In this document: positions 41,950-51,723 of the stretch, piece by piece
Position numbering within the stretch: position 1 is the stretch's first letter
How the letters are laid out: each line of letters opens with the position of its first letter
Assembly (NCBI GenBank): GCA_945883495.1
Contig: CAMCXS010000011.1
Location: forward strand, 30,323-94,322
Source: Akkermansia muciniphila
Lineage (GTDB): Bacteria > Verrucomicrobiota > Verrucomicrobiia > Verrucomicrobiales > DEV007
Reading direction: 5' to 3'
DNA: 64,000 nt
Made by a program: the position numbers and the translations under genes
The notes under the pieces: generated by a model
What the model was told of the DNA's origin: nothing
Databases searched by the model: none
Seen by the model: only the letters and a program-made list of their open reading frames with translations

Positions 41950-44900
41950 CTATTTCGAAGCTGAAGATGCAGAGGCGAGAGCTCGTTGTGCGGCGTGGCG
42001 CCCGAAATGGTAAAATACCGTGGGCGTAACGCCGAGACCTAAAAGCGTGCTTGTGATCAAGCCGCCACAAATCACCACGGCGACGGGGTGAAGAATTTCC
42101 TTCCCGGGTTGATCGCCTTGCAAGACCAAGGGGAGCAGGCCAATCCCAGCGGAGAGCGCGGTCATGAGGACGGGGACGAGCCGTTCCTGGGTGCCTCGGA
42201 CGATCATCTTGGCGGAAAACGTCTCTCCTTCATGCTGCATGAGGTGCAGATAATGGCTGATCAACATAATACTATTGCGGGCCGCGACTCCGGCGACGGC
42301 GATGAATCCCACCAGCGTGGCGATGCTAATGTTGTTCACCATCAATCGGGTGAAGAGCAGTCCGCCAACCAAGGCAAGCGGAATATCCAGAAGCACCTGC
42401 AACGCGAAAATTGGGGTGCGGAAGTAGCCAAAAAGCAGCAGGCCAATCAAGGCCAGCACCGCCGCCGTCAGAAGTGCGATCCGGCGGGTAGCGTTCTGTT
42501 GTGCTTGGAACTCTCCTTCAAAGGTGACAAAGTAGCCTTCCGGCAAGCGGACCTTGCTGGCGACTTCCCGTTGCAGGCGTTGCACGAGATTGGTGACATC
42601 GCGCGCGGTGGGCTTGATGGCGACCGCGAACCGGCGTTGGCTGTTTTCCCGGAAGATCACGTTCGGCCCTTTGGCTTCGCGCACTTCCGCCACGAGGGAG
42701 AGGGGGACATATTGACCATCTCCGGATTCGACGGGGAGTTCGGCGATTTTCTGCGGGGAATCGCGCCATTCGACGGGAAGCCGGAGGACGAGCTTCACGG
42801 TGCGTTGGCCGTCGCGCAGTTCGGTGATTTCCTGGCCGCCGATGAGGGCGGAGAGTTGTTCATTGAGCTTTCCGGGGGCGATGCCGTATGCCCGGGCGCG
42901 GTCGCGATCCGCCTCGATGCGCAGTTGTGGGATGAAGGCGGTTTGATCGAGTTTGGCATCTTCCAGGCCAGGGATGGTTTTGGCGATGCCTTGAATTTGA
43001 ATCCCAATCTGCCGCAAGGTTTCGAGATCGGGACCGAAAATCTTGATCGCCACCGGAGCGGAGACGCCGCTGAGCATATGACCGATGCGGTCCGCCAGCG
43101 GACCTCCCGTGGCCGCGAAGACGCCGGGGATGGATCGTACTCTCGCCGTGAGATCCCGAAGGATTTCATCGCGGCTGCGCCCGCCTTCTGAAGCGTGGAA
43201 ATCGACGTCGAACTCTGCGGTGGAGACCGGCACCACGTGATCCCCGCGCTCCGCCCGGCCGAGGCGACGGCCAACTTGGCGCACTTCAGGGACGGAGAGG
43301 ATTTGCTGTTCCACCACGTCGGAGATCTGATTCATCTGCTCCAGGGACGTGCCTGGGGCACTGGTGACCGCGACAAGCACCGTTTCCTCACGGAACTTGG
43401 GGAGGAAATCCTTGTTCATGGCCGGATACAGCGAAAGAGCGGCGGCCACGAGAAGCGCGGCACCGCCAAGGACAAGAACCGGCTGGTGCAGCCCGAAGCG
43501 GAGCAACGTTTGGGCGAGCAAGTGCTTGAGAGACCGGGCAACCGGACCATCCCGGTGTTCGTGACCGGCTTTGGGCCAGAGGAGAAGGGAGCAGAGGACC
43601 GGAATCGCCGAGAGCGAGACCACGAAAGAAGCAACCATCGAAAGTATGGTGGCCAGGGCGATCGGGGCAAACAATTTGCCCTCCAGTCCCGTCAAGCCGA
43701 GCAACGGGAGGAATACCAAGATGATGAGGATAGTGGCGTAGAGAATCGAGTTGCGGACCTCGCCCGAGGCGCGGGCAATGACCTGAAGCCGGGGTTGCGG
43801 CTGGGGGAGGGAAGCATTATCCCGCAGACGGCGGAAGACGTTCTCCACGTCGACGATGGCGTCATCGACGACCATGCCGATGGCTACGGCGAGGCCGCCC
43901 AAGGTCATGGAATTCACGCTCAGCCCAAAGACCTGAAAGACGAGCAGGGTGATGCAGAAAGAAAGCGGCATCGCCATGAGGGTGATGAACGTGGTGCGCA
44001 AATTGAGGAGGAACAAGAAAAGCACGATGGTCACCATGATGGCACCGTCGCGGATCGCCTCGGTGAGATTGCCGATCGCATGATCGATGAAGTCCTTTTG
44101 CTGAAAGAGAAAGGTTGTTTCGATCCCCGGCGGATAACTGGCCTTGAGTTCGTCGAGAGCGGTTTGGACTTGAGCCGTAAGCCGGCGGGTGTCGAAACCG
44201 GGAGCCTTGGTGATCGACATGATCACCCCGTACGTTGGCGATTTCTCCGGGGCGATGCTGACCGTGGCGTCGCCGCGCATTGGTTCGATGCCCCAGGCCA
44301 CGAAGGCGACGTCGTCGATGGTGATGGGACGATTGTTGACCTTCTTGACGACCGTGCTGGACAGTGAATCGAGATCGACCGTCATCGCCAGGTTGCGGAC
44401 CATGATTTCGGTGGGGCCGGTGTGGATAAAACCGCCGGTCGTGGTGCTGGCGGTGTGTCTGGCGGCTTCTTCGAGCTCTTCCAAGTGAACCCCGAGGGCC
44501 AGCATTTTGAGTGGATCCGGGCGGATCTCAATGCACTTGACGCCTCCGCCCATGTTGAGCACCTCGGCGATGCCGGAGATGCTTTGCAGACGGCGTTTGA
44601 TGATCCAATCCGCCAGAGAGCGGACTTCCGACGGCGGGAGATGACCCGGTTCACCGGCGGGAATCGTGCAGCGGACGCCGACCAAGAGGATCTCCCCCAT
44701 AAGCGATGCCACCGGCGTCATGAAGGGCTGGACGCCCTCGGGGAGTTGCTCCCGGGCAGTCTGGAGGCGCTCTTGGACCAAGGTGCGGGCGCGATAGATG
44801 TCCGTATTCCAGTCGAACTCCGCGTAGATGAGCGATAGGGCGACATCGGAATTGGATCGCAGACGGGAGAGGCCAGCGACGCCCATGAGGGCGGCTTCGA

Positions 44901-45105
44901 TCGGTTGGGTCACGCGGGTTTCGACCTCCTCGGGAGCGAGACCAGGGGCCTCGGTGAGCAGAACGACGGTGGGCTTGGTGAGATCTGGCAACACCTCCAC
45001 CGGCAAGGTCACGGCCGCGCGCCAACCCAGCCCCAAGGAAATCAGAGACAGCCCGAGGACGGTTGCGCGGTTGGCCAAGGCCCAATGGATCAATCGGTTG
45101 AGCAT
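41950..45105 (-). CDS. Heavy-metal RND efflux pump (CusA/CzcA family)
   Basis: A 1051-residue inner-membrane proton-driven pump with 12 membrane segments and two large periplasmic domains. Family blocks are LPDLTKPTVVLLTEAPGLAP, ITKAPGFDTRRL and IGMVVDDAIVDVENVFRRLR in TM4, with the proton-relay acids. The DDAIVDVEN form differs from classical CzcA (DGAVIMVEN) and is nearer CusA-like members, so the metal is left open. It lies between the adaptor (3-base gap) and the Cys-rich protein in one operon. Confidence 0.92.
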   Translation of the reverse strand: MLNRLIHWALANRATVLGLSLISLGLGWRAAVTLPVEVLPDLTKPTVVLLTEAPGLAPEEVETRVTQPIEAALMGVAGLSRLRSNSDVALSLIYAEFDWNTDIYRARTLVQERLQTAREQLPEGVQPFMTPVASLMGEILLVGVRCTIPAGEPGHLPPSEVRSLADWIIKRRLQSISGIAEVLNMGGGVKCIEIRPDPLKMLALGVHLEELEEAARHTASTTTGGFIHTGPTEIMVRNLAMTVDLDSLSSTVVKKVNNRPITIDDVAFVAWGIEPMRGDATVSIAPEKSPTYGVIMSITKAPGFDTRRLTAQVQTALDELKASYPPGIETTFLFQQKDFIDHAIGNLTEAIRDGAIMVTIVLFLFLLNLRTTFITLMAMPLSFCITLLVFQVFGLSVNSMTLGGLAVAIGMVVDDAIVDVENVFRRLRDNASLPQPQPRLQVIARASGEVRNSILYATILIILVFLPLLGLTGLEGKLFAPIALATILSMVASFVVSLSAIPVLCSLLLWPKAGHEHRDGPVARSLKHLLAQTLLRFGLHQPVLVLGGAALLVAAALSLYPAMNKDFLPKFREETVLVAVTSAPGTSLEQMNQISDVVEQQILSVPEVRQVGRRLGRAERGDHVVPVSTAEFDVDFHASEGGRSRDEILRDLTARVRSIPGVFAATGGPLADRIGHMLSGVSAPVAIKIFGPDLETLRQIGIQIQGIAKTIPGLEDAKLDQTAFIPQLRIEADRDRARAYGIAPGKLNEQLSALIGGQEITELRDGQRTVKLVLRLPVEWRDSPQKIAELPVESGDGQYVPLSLVAEVREAKGPNVIFRENSQRRFAVAIKPTARDVTNLVQRLQREVASKVRLPEGYFVTFEGEFQAQQNATRRIALLTAAVLALIGLLLFGYFRTPIFALQVLLDIPLALVGGLLFTRLMVNNISIATLVGFIAVAGVAARNSIMLISHYLHLMQHEGETFSAKMIVRGTQERLVPVLMTALSAGIGLLPLVLQGDQPGKEILHPVAVVICGGLITSTLLGLGVTPTVFYHFGRHAAQRALASASSASK

Positions 45106-45108
45106 GGC

Positions 45109-46221
45109 TCAGGCGGAAGGGGGCTCGGACCGTTTGCGAAGGTGGGAGAGGACGAGAGCGACAAGGAGAATCGCCGTCGAGTAGATCCAGAAAGGCGACG
45201 ACTGCGAACCTCCGCCGTGCTCCGCGGCTTCGTCGTGGGCATGTTGTTGTTCCGGTGTCAGCTCGGAACCGTCCTCCGCGTGTTCGTGGCCGTGCGCGGC
45301 GTCGAGCGCTTCCTTGAGCGAAATGCCTGTGGCGCCGGCGTAAGAAAGCGAATAGGCGCCGCGGGTCACGACTTCGTCCGCAGGGAAGAGTCCGCCGGTG
45401 ATTTCGACAAAGCGATCGTTGATCTGACCGACTTGAACCGGTATTTTGATGAAGGCGTTGGGGAGTTCGAAGTCGCGGACATAGACAAAGCGATTGGCTG
45501 CGTCCCCCTGCAAGGCCATCCGTGGAATGCTGACGACGTTGGCTCGCTTGCTCAAAACAATGGAGAACTCCGCCCGCATGCCGACTCGCAACAAACCTCC
45601 CGGGTTGGGGATGCGGAAAACGGCGTCAATGGTGCCGCTCTCCCGCTCCGCGCTGGTGCCGAAACGCAGCAACTCGCCGTCGAACTTCTCGTGGGGCAAC
45701 GCAGCGGCGGTGATGTGGGCCACGGTGCCGGGTTTCATCCGGCCCGCATAGTGCTCCGGGACGCAGGCGATGGCGTAGACCTCGGTGAGGTCGGTGATCT
45801 CCATGAGGGCGTTCTCCGGTTCCACGGGATCGCCGAGCCGGGCTTCCAGTTTGGTAACCAGACCTCCAATCGGGGCCGTCAAGGCGATCACCGGGGGCGG
45901 ATTGCCAGGCTGACGGCTCTCGATCCGGACGACCTCCTGGTCTTTCTTCACGGTGTCCCCAGGAATGACCTGCAAATCCACAATCCGGCCCGGGATGCGG
46001 GTGCTGACGGAGGCGACGCGATTGGGGATCGCGGCGATGTTTCCGAGGGCGAAAACGGTTTCCTCAAAATCGGACTCCGCCGTCTCGACCGTCTCCAGGC
46101 CAAGATTCTTGATCGCCGTGGGATCGAGGATCACGGTGTTAGAAGCGCGCTTGGCTTGATCATCGGCGGAGATGGCCAAGCCTGCCGTGGCGAGAATCGC
46201 TGCGAAGACTGGGATTTTCAT
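45109..46221 (-). CDS. RND efflux periplasmic adaptor subunit
   Basis: A 370-residue membrane fusion protein. A signal peptide (IPVFAAILATAGLAISA) is followed by hairpin and lipoyl parts (VASVSTRIPGRIVDLQVIPG, TAPIGGLVTKLEARLGDPVE) and a beta-barrel (RVGMRAEFSIVLSKRANVVS). Unusually, the C-terminus carries a His/Glu-rich stretch (DAAHGHEHAEDGSELTPEQQ) and then a hydrophobic segment (FWIYSTAILLVALVLSHLRK), which may anchor it in the inner membrane. Start ATG 46221 overlaps the outer-membrane gene stop (ATGA). Confidence 0.9.
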   Translation of the reverse strand: MKIPVFAAILATAGLAISADDQAKRASNTVILDPTAIKNLGLETVETAESDFEETVFALGNIAAIPNRVASVSTRIPGRIVDLQVIPGDTVKKDQEVVRIESRQPGNPPPVIALTAPIGGLVTKLEARLGDPVEPENALMEITDLTEVYAIACVPEHYAGRMKPGTVAHITAAALPHEKFDGELLRFGTSAERESGTIDAVFRIPNPGGLLRVGMRAEFSIVLSKRANVVSIPRMALQGDAANRFVYVRDFELPNAFIKIPVQVGQINDRFVEITGGLFPADEVVTRGAYSLSYAGATGISLKEALDAAHGHEHAEDGSELTPEQQHAHDEAAEHGGGSQSSPFWIYSTAILLVALVLSHLRKRSEPPSA

Positions 46222-47450
46222 GGCGACGCGGAAATAGCGGTGGCGGCCTCGTAGCGGATGCGGGCCAAGTGGAAATCGCGTGCCAAGTCGATGGCGTCGA
46301 GTTCTAGCTCCAAGCGTTGCTGTTGCGCGCGGAGAACCGAGAGCTGGCCGGTCTGGCCACTTTCGTACGCTTTCTCCAACTCGGCGGATTGCGCGATCAC
46401 GAGAGGCAGAAGATTCCGCCGGGTATCCTCGGCCATGTCGGCGAGAGCGAGCATTTCGGATTGCGCGACTTCGGCTTCGCCTGCGATGGTTTGCTCGAGC
46501 GCGTCGGATTCGAGCTTGGCTCGCTGCGCGGTAGCGGACTTTTCGAGAATCTCTCCTTCGTTCTGGTTCCAAAGGGGAAGCGGAATGGAGAGGCGGACGC
46601 CGGCGAATCCGGTATGTTCGCGATTCCCTGGGCTGATTTCTTGCTGTTCCCGGGCGGCGAAAATGGCGGCGGTGAGATCTTGCCATTTGTTCGCCATGGC
46701 CAGGGTGGCATCAATCTGGGCGGCATTGGCGCGGGCTTGCGCGAGTTGAAAATCGGGCCGGTTCTGGCGGTTTGGCTCGGAATTGGGTAGCCTGACGGGT
46801 GGCAACTTGCCCTTGAGGATGAGTTGGGCGGCTGGGGTGAGGCCGAGCATCGGCTTTAAGGAGGCAAGGTGCGTGGTGATTTCGCCCTCCCATTTGCGAA
46901 CTTCCATGCGGTGCTGATGGGCCTCGACACGGGCTTGGGTCGCTTCGAGGGGCGAGATTTCTCCCGTTTTGGATTGTTCGGAGACGAACGCGGCAACCTT
47001 CGAAACTAACGCAGTTCGATGGGTGCCGAGGACGAGCTTTTCTTGGAGGGCGAGAATGTGGATCGCCACGCTCTGAGCTTCAGCGATCAGCTTCCGTTCG
47101 ATGTCCTTTACCTCCAATTCGGCGGCCTCGACCAGTTGTGCGGTTAACTTCTTCTCCAACCGCAAGCGGCGGGTCACGGGAAAGGTCTGTTCAAAGGTGA
47201 GTCCGAAGACTTGGGGGCTGACTTGGCTTTCGCCCTGGAAATCGATCCCTGCTGATGGGTTGGCGAGGCGGCCGGAGGCGAGATGGCGGCCACGTACCTC
47301 CGCAACGGCGAGCCGTGCGGCGAGGAGGGAAGGATTTGCGGAACGCACCCGTGGCCCAACGTCAGCTAGTGCCAAGGAAAGATCCCCGGCCGGCAAGCTG
47401 GAAAGGAGGCAGATCCAAAGGACTGCAATCAAGGGAAAAGTGGAAGACAT
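46218..47450 (-). CDS. TolC-family outer membrane efflux protein
   Basis: A 410-residue protein with a signal peptide (STFPLIAVLWICLLSSLPAG). It has the long helical hairpins of TolC/CusC (VTRRLRLEKKLTAQLVEAAE, LEATQARVEAHQHRMEVRKW, AELEKAYESGQTGQLSVLRA). It forms the outer-membrane duct of the tripartite pump with the adaptor and RND genes. ATG 47450 is preferred over the longer frame because the leader starts there. Confidence 0.9.
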   Translation of the reverse strand: MSSTFPLIAVLWICLLSSLPAGDLSLALADVGPRVRSANPSLLAARLAVAEVRGRHLASGRLANPSAGIDFQGESQVSPQVFGLTFEQTFPVTRRLRLEKKLTAQLVEAAELEVKDIERKLIAEAQSVAIHILALQEKLVLGTHRTALVSKVAAFVSEQSKTGEISPLEATQARVEAHQHRMEVRKWEGEITTHLASLKPMLGLTPAAQLILKGKLPPVRLPNSEPNRQNRPDFQLAQARANAAQIDATLAMANKWQDLTAAIFAAREQQEISPGNREHTGFAGVRLSIPLPLWNQNEGEILEKSATAQRAKLESDALEQTIAGEAEVAQSEMLALADMAEDTRRNLLPLVIAQSAELEKAYESGQTGQLSVLRAQQQRLELELDAIDLARDFHLARIRYEAATAISASP

Positions 47451-47510
47451 AAGTTGGTCTGAAAGGCAAGTAGCGGGAAACGGCACACCGCTGCGTGAGA
47501 GCGCCTTGCC

Positions 47511-47915
47511 TCAAACCAAAATGACGATCTTCTGGGCGACGAGCACGGACAGAGAACCGGGCGGATCGTTGACGGGTTCTGGTCGGATCGCAGCCGGGAA
47601 TCTCAGGCAGACGGGCCTTGGGTGAACGGGGGTTCGTACCGGATGGCCCCAGGCCGCGTGCGGACCGAGTTCAACATCGACCGCGGAGGGAAGTGCTTGC
47701 AGCGGGACGATCCACGGGGAATGCGAATCGTTGGGTTCGCCCTCGTCGGGATGGCCGGAATGGGACTCGCAATGCGCGACCGGAGTCGCGGCCGGAGTCG
47801 CGGCCGGATGATCCCCGTGCTCACAGATGAAGCCGTGGTGCAACCCGAAAACCTGCGCGCCCAAAACCGCCAGGGCGGTTAGGAGGCGGAGGATTCGGTG
47901 CAGCGTCGAGGCCAT
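47511..47915 (-). CDS. Small His-rich secreted protein heading the RND efflux operon
   Basis: A 134-residue protein. A leader (RLLTALAVLGAQVFGLHHG) precedes a His/Asp/Glu-rich middle (CEHGDHPAATPAATPVAHCE, SHSGHPDEGEPNDSHS). These can bind divalent metal. There is a small internal DNA repeat giving AATPAATP. It is 60 bases upstream of the TolC-like gene on the same strand, so it is likely the first gene of the operon. Similar small genes often precede cation-efflux operons in this group. No catalytic motif is seen. Confidence 0.7.
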   Translation of the reverse strand: MASTLHRILRLLTALAVLGAQVFGLHHGFICEHGDHPAATPAATPVAHCESHSGHPDEGEPNDSHSPWIVPLQALPSAVDVELGPHAAWGHPVRTPVHPRPVCLRFPAAIRPEPVNDPPGSLSVLVAQKIVILV

Positions 47916-47966
47916 CGTCTAGGGGATCTTGGGGGGGAACTGGCAATCGCTCAACGGGATTCTCTG

Positions 47967-48542
47967 TCACGGCTCCTCGCGTGACTCTCGCCATGCGGCG
48001 AGATCATCGTCGTTTTCAGCAATGCGCCGGTAGACCTCATCCAAGAGAAACGCACGATCGAGTAAGGCATCGACCCGATCGAGATTGCCCAAGCTGCACT
48101 CGTAGCAGGCCAAATTGTACCACCAAATGGCAGAGGTATCGCTGAACGGAGCGCCGTGGCGGAGGAAGGCGTGGGCCGATTCCAACGACTCCGTGCGACG
48201 GATGGCGTAGGCGCCCATGACGTAGAACTCCGGGGTGGCCGGTCGGTCGGGAAGAGTGGCCTTCGCAAGGGACGCCGCTGCCGACCAGTTGCCCTGTCCT
48301 TGCAGAATCGAGAGGCGCAGTACGTTGATGTCTCGATCGTTGCGAAGCTGCTGAGGCAGGTAATCGAGACACTCCATCGCCTCGTCGTGTAACCCGAGAA
48401 AGTGGTAAGCTCCGGCCCGCTCGATTTGCTCCGAGGGACTCATCCTCGAAGTCGCGGCGGCACAAATCGTGTCCTGTTCCGCGATCAGGTAGTTCGCGGT
48501 TTTCGTGGAAGTGGGATGTCCGGTGGAGATGGTGCGGCTCAT
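47967..48542 (-). CDS. TPR-like repeat protein
   Basis: A 191-residue protein. Helical pairs resembling tetratricopeptide repeats are visible: AGAYHFLGLHDEAMECLDYL, FYVMGAYAIRRTESLESAHA, WWYNLACYECSLGNLDRVDA. There is no signal peptide. Its ATG 48542 overlaps the stop of the small upstream gene (ATGA), so the pair is coupled. The function is unknown; TPR proteins bind partner proteins. Confidence 0.7.
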   Translation of the reverse strand: MSRTISTGHPTSTKTANYLIAEQDTICAAATSRMSPSEQIERAGAYHFLGLHDEAMECLDYLPQQLRNDRDINVLRLSILQGQGNWSAAASLAKATLPDRPATPEFYVMGAYAIRRTESLESAHAFLRHGAPFSDTSAIWWYNLACYECSLGNLDRVDALLDRAFLLDEVYRRIAENDDDLAAWRESREEP

Positions 48543-48763
48543 GCGGAGGCGATTCGGAATTGCAACCATTCTATGACGGCTTCGTGCTCCCATCCGTCGG
48601 GATTGAGTTCGGCGGCGGCCACATCCCGGAGGAGGATCGTCACCAAATCAGTGAGGTTGGGGACGCCAAGGTCCCCGGCGATGCGCTGCAACGCAGCTGT
48701 TTCGTCCCGGGTCAAACCGAAGCCGGAATCTAGTGATGGATCGAACGCAGCGGAGGAATACAT
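48539..48763 (-). CDS. Small uncharacterised protein coupled to the TPR-like gene
   Basis: A 74-residue mostly helical protein (GLTRDETAALQRIAGDLGVP, NLTDLVTILLRDVAAAELNP, EAVIEWLQFRIAS). There are no cysteines and no signal peptide. The stop overlaps the next ATG. I do not recognise it; the size and pairing fit a small partner of the TPR-like protein. Confidence 0.6.
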   Translation of the reverse strand: MYSSAAFDPSLDSGFGLTRDETAALQRIAGDLGVPNLTDLVTILLRDVAAAELNPDGWEHEAVIEWLQFRIASA

Positions 48764-48904
48764 CGGAGCCTAGAATTTAACATCGCTTAAATACTAAGGG
48801 AATCGACGAATTCAAGCACGACGTTGAAGGAAATTTTGGGAGCAACGACAACTGGTGATTTTGTCTTTCCTCCGGCACGGCAGGAGCCTAAGACTGGGGC
48901 TTCT

Positions 48905-49639
48905 ATGACTCTGCGTTCATTTGTTGCCCTTTCTTCCGTTCTCTTGGGTGCCGTTCAGGCGGCGGATCTCCCCAAAGTCCCCTCCAAGCCAATCGCTGAG
49001 AAGAAGGAGCTCCTCTTCTCGGATGATTTTGAGGGCGCCACGCGGCCGGCCCAGTGGCACCGGGTTGTCGAGACGTTCGCTTTTGAAGCCGGAGCGCTGA
49101 AGGGAATGCAGACTCGCGATGTCACCATTCCGGCCACGGGTGGCAAGCCCGAGATCAAGGCGCACGCTGCCGTCCACGGTTTGGAAGTGCCGACTAGGGA
49201 CAGCATCGTGGAGTGCAAGATCAAGTTCGACGGTGCGACGATGATTGATGTCGAGTTCGACGACCGCAAGTACACCGGGGCTCACTACGGGCACATCTGC
49301 CGGGCTCAGGTGCGGCTCGATGGCGTGACGATCATCGACGAGCGCGATGGCAACATGCGCAACGACATCCGCGCCATGGCGAACGGCCCCGAGAAGACCA
49401 AGCTTCTACAGGGGCGCCAAGTCACCTATCCGGTGAAGCTCAAGCCAGGCCAGTGGTACGACCTTGTCGTGGAGACCGCCGGCGATGAGATGCGCGTCAC
49501 CATCGATGGCAAGCGGGTGGCTTACCTCCAATCCTCCGGCATCGGCCACGAGACGAAGTCGAAGATCGAACTCGGCGTGGCCGGGAAGAGCGGTTGGTTC
49601 GATGACGTCAAGGTTTGGAACGCCGTGGCGCCGCGGTGA
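48905..49639 (+). CDS. Secreted DUF1080-like (concanavalin-fold) protein
   Basis: A 244-residue protein with a signal peptide (LRSFVALSSVLLGAVQAAD). LLFSDDFEGATRPAQWHRVV starts a jelly-roll domain. It contains SIVECKIKFDGATMIDVEFD, WYDLVVETAGDEMRVTIDGK and GWFDDVKVWNA, the pattern of DUF1080/3-keto-disaccharide hydrolase relatives common in this group. It probably binds or cleaves sugars outside the cytoplasm. ATG 48905 is set by the leader; the frame is open to 48824. Confidence 0.75.
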   Translation: MTLRSFVALSSVLLGAVQAADLPKVPSKPIAEKKELLFSDDFEGATRPAQWHRVVETFAFEAGALKGMQTRDVTIPATGGKPEIKAHAAVHGLEVPTRDSIVECKIKFDGATMIDVEFDDRKYTGAHYGHICRAQVRLDGVTIIDERDGNMRNDIRAMANGPEKTKLLQGRQVTYPVKLKPGQWYDLVVETAGDEMRVTIDGKRVAYLQSSGIGHETKSKIELGVAGKSGWFDDVKVWNAVAPR

Positions 49640-49645
49640 TGGGCC

Positions 49646-51604
49646 TTACTTTGATTGGTAGGCTTCAACCTCTGTCGTGAAGACGAAGGTATTCTGGAAA
49701 TCTCCCGAGAGCCCTTCGTGGTGGTCGAGATAGGTGACCCGGATGTAGCGTGCTTCCGCATCGGGGAAGGGGACGGAGGCGCGCTCCGCTTTGCCCAACG
49801 TGAACGCGTGCTGGCCGACTTCGCGGAACGTGGTGTTCTCGGTGCTGACCGAGACGCTGACCGTTTTCGTGGAGCCGATCTCCGGGGCGCCGAATCGAAT
49901 GAGGTTGAGGGTGCGTGGCTGTTTTAGATCGATGGTCACCTGTTTCGGGAAGCGATTGGTGTTGCTGGTGGCGAAGCAAGCCGGAGCGAAGGAAGCCCAC
50001 GATCCGTCGGTCAGTCCGGTGTCCCAGCCGAAGGTGTTTTTGTCGCTGCTTTCCCAGGTGCATCCAAGGGCGAAGTTTTCGCCGAGGTCGGGATCGACTG
50101 GCCAATGCGTGTGGAAGGCGCAAGCGGGGAGGCCGTCTGTGTCCATGAGGTTTGGGATCGCCAGTTTGCTCCAAGCGAACCGGGCGCGACGTGGTTCTGG
50201 GACGGCGGTGGAGCTGAGGACGACCGTTTCTCCTTCGATTTTCGCTTCGGCCGGGTGAAACAGCCCGTCTTTTCCGGCGAGTTCAAAGTGAGTGAGCGGC
50301 TTCCCATCGCGCGAGGCGAGGCCGCCGGAGGCTTGGTGAAACTTGACGCGGATCGTGCCGTTCTCGATAGCGTGGCTGGCATAGATTGGCCCGGAGGGAT
50401 CGATGTCCTGGCGGCCGTAGGTCTTCGACAAAGCCCAAAGAGAGAGGCGACGCGCCACTTCCTTTTTCTGGGCGGGGTGGATGTCGGGAACTTCGCCCAG
50501 ATCGGTGATCACCGCCATGCCCGTGTGGGGGATGCGGAGGCATTCGCGTTGCGCTTGCCAGAACTGCGGGAGGATTTCTGGATCCTCCGTGCCGTATTGA
50601 AAGGGAGCGATCTGCACGAAGTAAAACGGGAGGTCGGGGCGTTGGAAAACGCTTCGCCACGCGGAGAGAAGGGCTTTTTTCTTCTGGGTGTAAAGGAAGC
50701 CTTCGCTGTGATTGGACTCGCCCTGATACCAGATGGCGCCGCGGATGGCGAACGGGACCAACGGGTGAATCATTCCGTTATAGAGCGCGGTCGGAGTTCC
50801 AGCGCCCGAGGTCAAGGACTGCGGTTGGGCGGGAAGAGCCGGAACGGCGGCTTGTTTGGCGAGGGCGTCCTGGGCGGCTTGCGACCATGTTGCGACGGCG
50901 GTGAGATGCTTTTCGTGGGTGGCACGGTATGCATCCGTGCCGGGGAGTTTGGCGCGGACGTCCGCCGTAAAGTCCTTCAATCCGGGCACCGACTCAAATC
51001 CGGCCAAGGTCGTCCAGGGCTCAATGCGGGTTCCGCCCCAAGCGCTTTGGATCATGCCCACCGGGATCTTCAATTCCTCGTGGAGGCGGAGGCCGAAGTA
51101 GTAGCCAACAGCGGAAAAGCTGGCGGCGGTTTCCGGTGCGCTGGCCGCCCATGCGGCCGCCACGTCTTCCTGCGGTGTCAGGGCCGGCGTCTTGGGAACT
51201 TCGATGATCCGGAGCAGGGGATGCGCCGTGTTGGGGATGTCTGCCTTGGAATCCGGCTTCATCTGCATTTCCCACTCCATGTTCGATTGGCCGGACGCGA
51301 GCCAGACTTCGCCCACGAGAACGTCTTGTACCGTGGCGTCGCCCGCTTTGAGGATCTGAGGCTCCGCATTCGCCAGGAGCGGATCCAGGGTGACGGACCA
51401 GCGGCCTGCTGCGTCCGCGGTGGCGGTTTTTTTCTGACCGGCGAATTCCACGATCACCTCTTCACCCGGCGTGGCCTTGCCCCAGACCGGGACGGGGACA
51501 TCGCGTTGCAGGACCGCGTGATCCGTGAAAACGGCCGGGAGCGTCACCCCGGCGTAGGCGGACGCGGAAACGGCGAGGAGCAACCAGAAGAAAGGGGGCT
51601 TCAT
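49646..51604 (-). CDS. Sialate O-acetylesterase-like secreted SGNH esterase
   Basis: A 652-residue protein with a signal peptide (KPPFFWLLLAVSASAYAG). An N-terminal beta-domain (FTDHAVLQRDVPVPVWGKA) is followed by the SGNH core: the Ser in WLASGQSNMEWEMQ, GGTRIEPWTT, and AIWYQGESNHSEG. A C-terminal discoidin-like domain (~530-652: IDLKQPRTLNLIRFGAPEIG) resembles an F5/8 carbohydrate-binding fold. It removes O-acetyl groups from sialic acid or plant-type glycans; the substrate is inferred. It converges with the DUF1080-like gene, leaving 6 bases. Confidence 0.88.
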   Translation of the reverse strand: MKPPFFWLLLAVSASAYAGVTLPAVFTDHAVLQRDVPVPVWGKATPGEEVIVEFAGQKKTATADAAGRWSVTLDPLLANAEPQILKAGDATVQDVLVGEVWLASGQSNMEWEMQMKPDSKADIPNTAHPLLRIIEVPKTPALTPQEDVAAAWAASAPETAASFSAVGYYFGLRLHEELKIPVGMIQSAWGGTRIEPWTTLAGFESVPGLKDFTADVRAKLPGTDAYRATHEKHLTAVATWSQAAQDALAKQAAVPALPAQPQSLTSGAGTPTALYNGMIHPLVPFAIRGAIWYQGESNHSEGFLYTQKKKALLSAWRSVFQRPDLPFYFVQIAPFQYGTEDPEILPQFWQAQRECLRIPHTGMAVITDLGEVPDIHPAQKKEVARRLSLWALSKTYGRQDIDPSGPIYASHAIENGTIRVKFHQASGGLASRDGKPLTHFELAGKDGLFHPAEAKIEGETVVLSSTAVPEPRRARFAWSKLAIPNLMDTDGLPACAFHTHWPVDPDLGENFALGCTWESSDKNTFGWDTGLTDGSWASFAPACFATSNTNRFPKQVTIDLKQPRTLNLIRFGAPEIGSTKTVSVSVSTENTTFREVGQHAFTLGKAERASVPFPDAEARYIRVTYLDHHEGLSGDFQNTFVFTTEVEAYQSK

Positions 51605-51723
51605 GAGACCATACCTGGAGCGCGGTGGGATGGTCCGCAAGGGCTGTGTGAGCCGTCGGCTGGTGATTCCGTAACATCTTGCCCCTTGCGGACTTCGTTC
51701 CCTTGAGCTAGGGGCGGAGGGCT

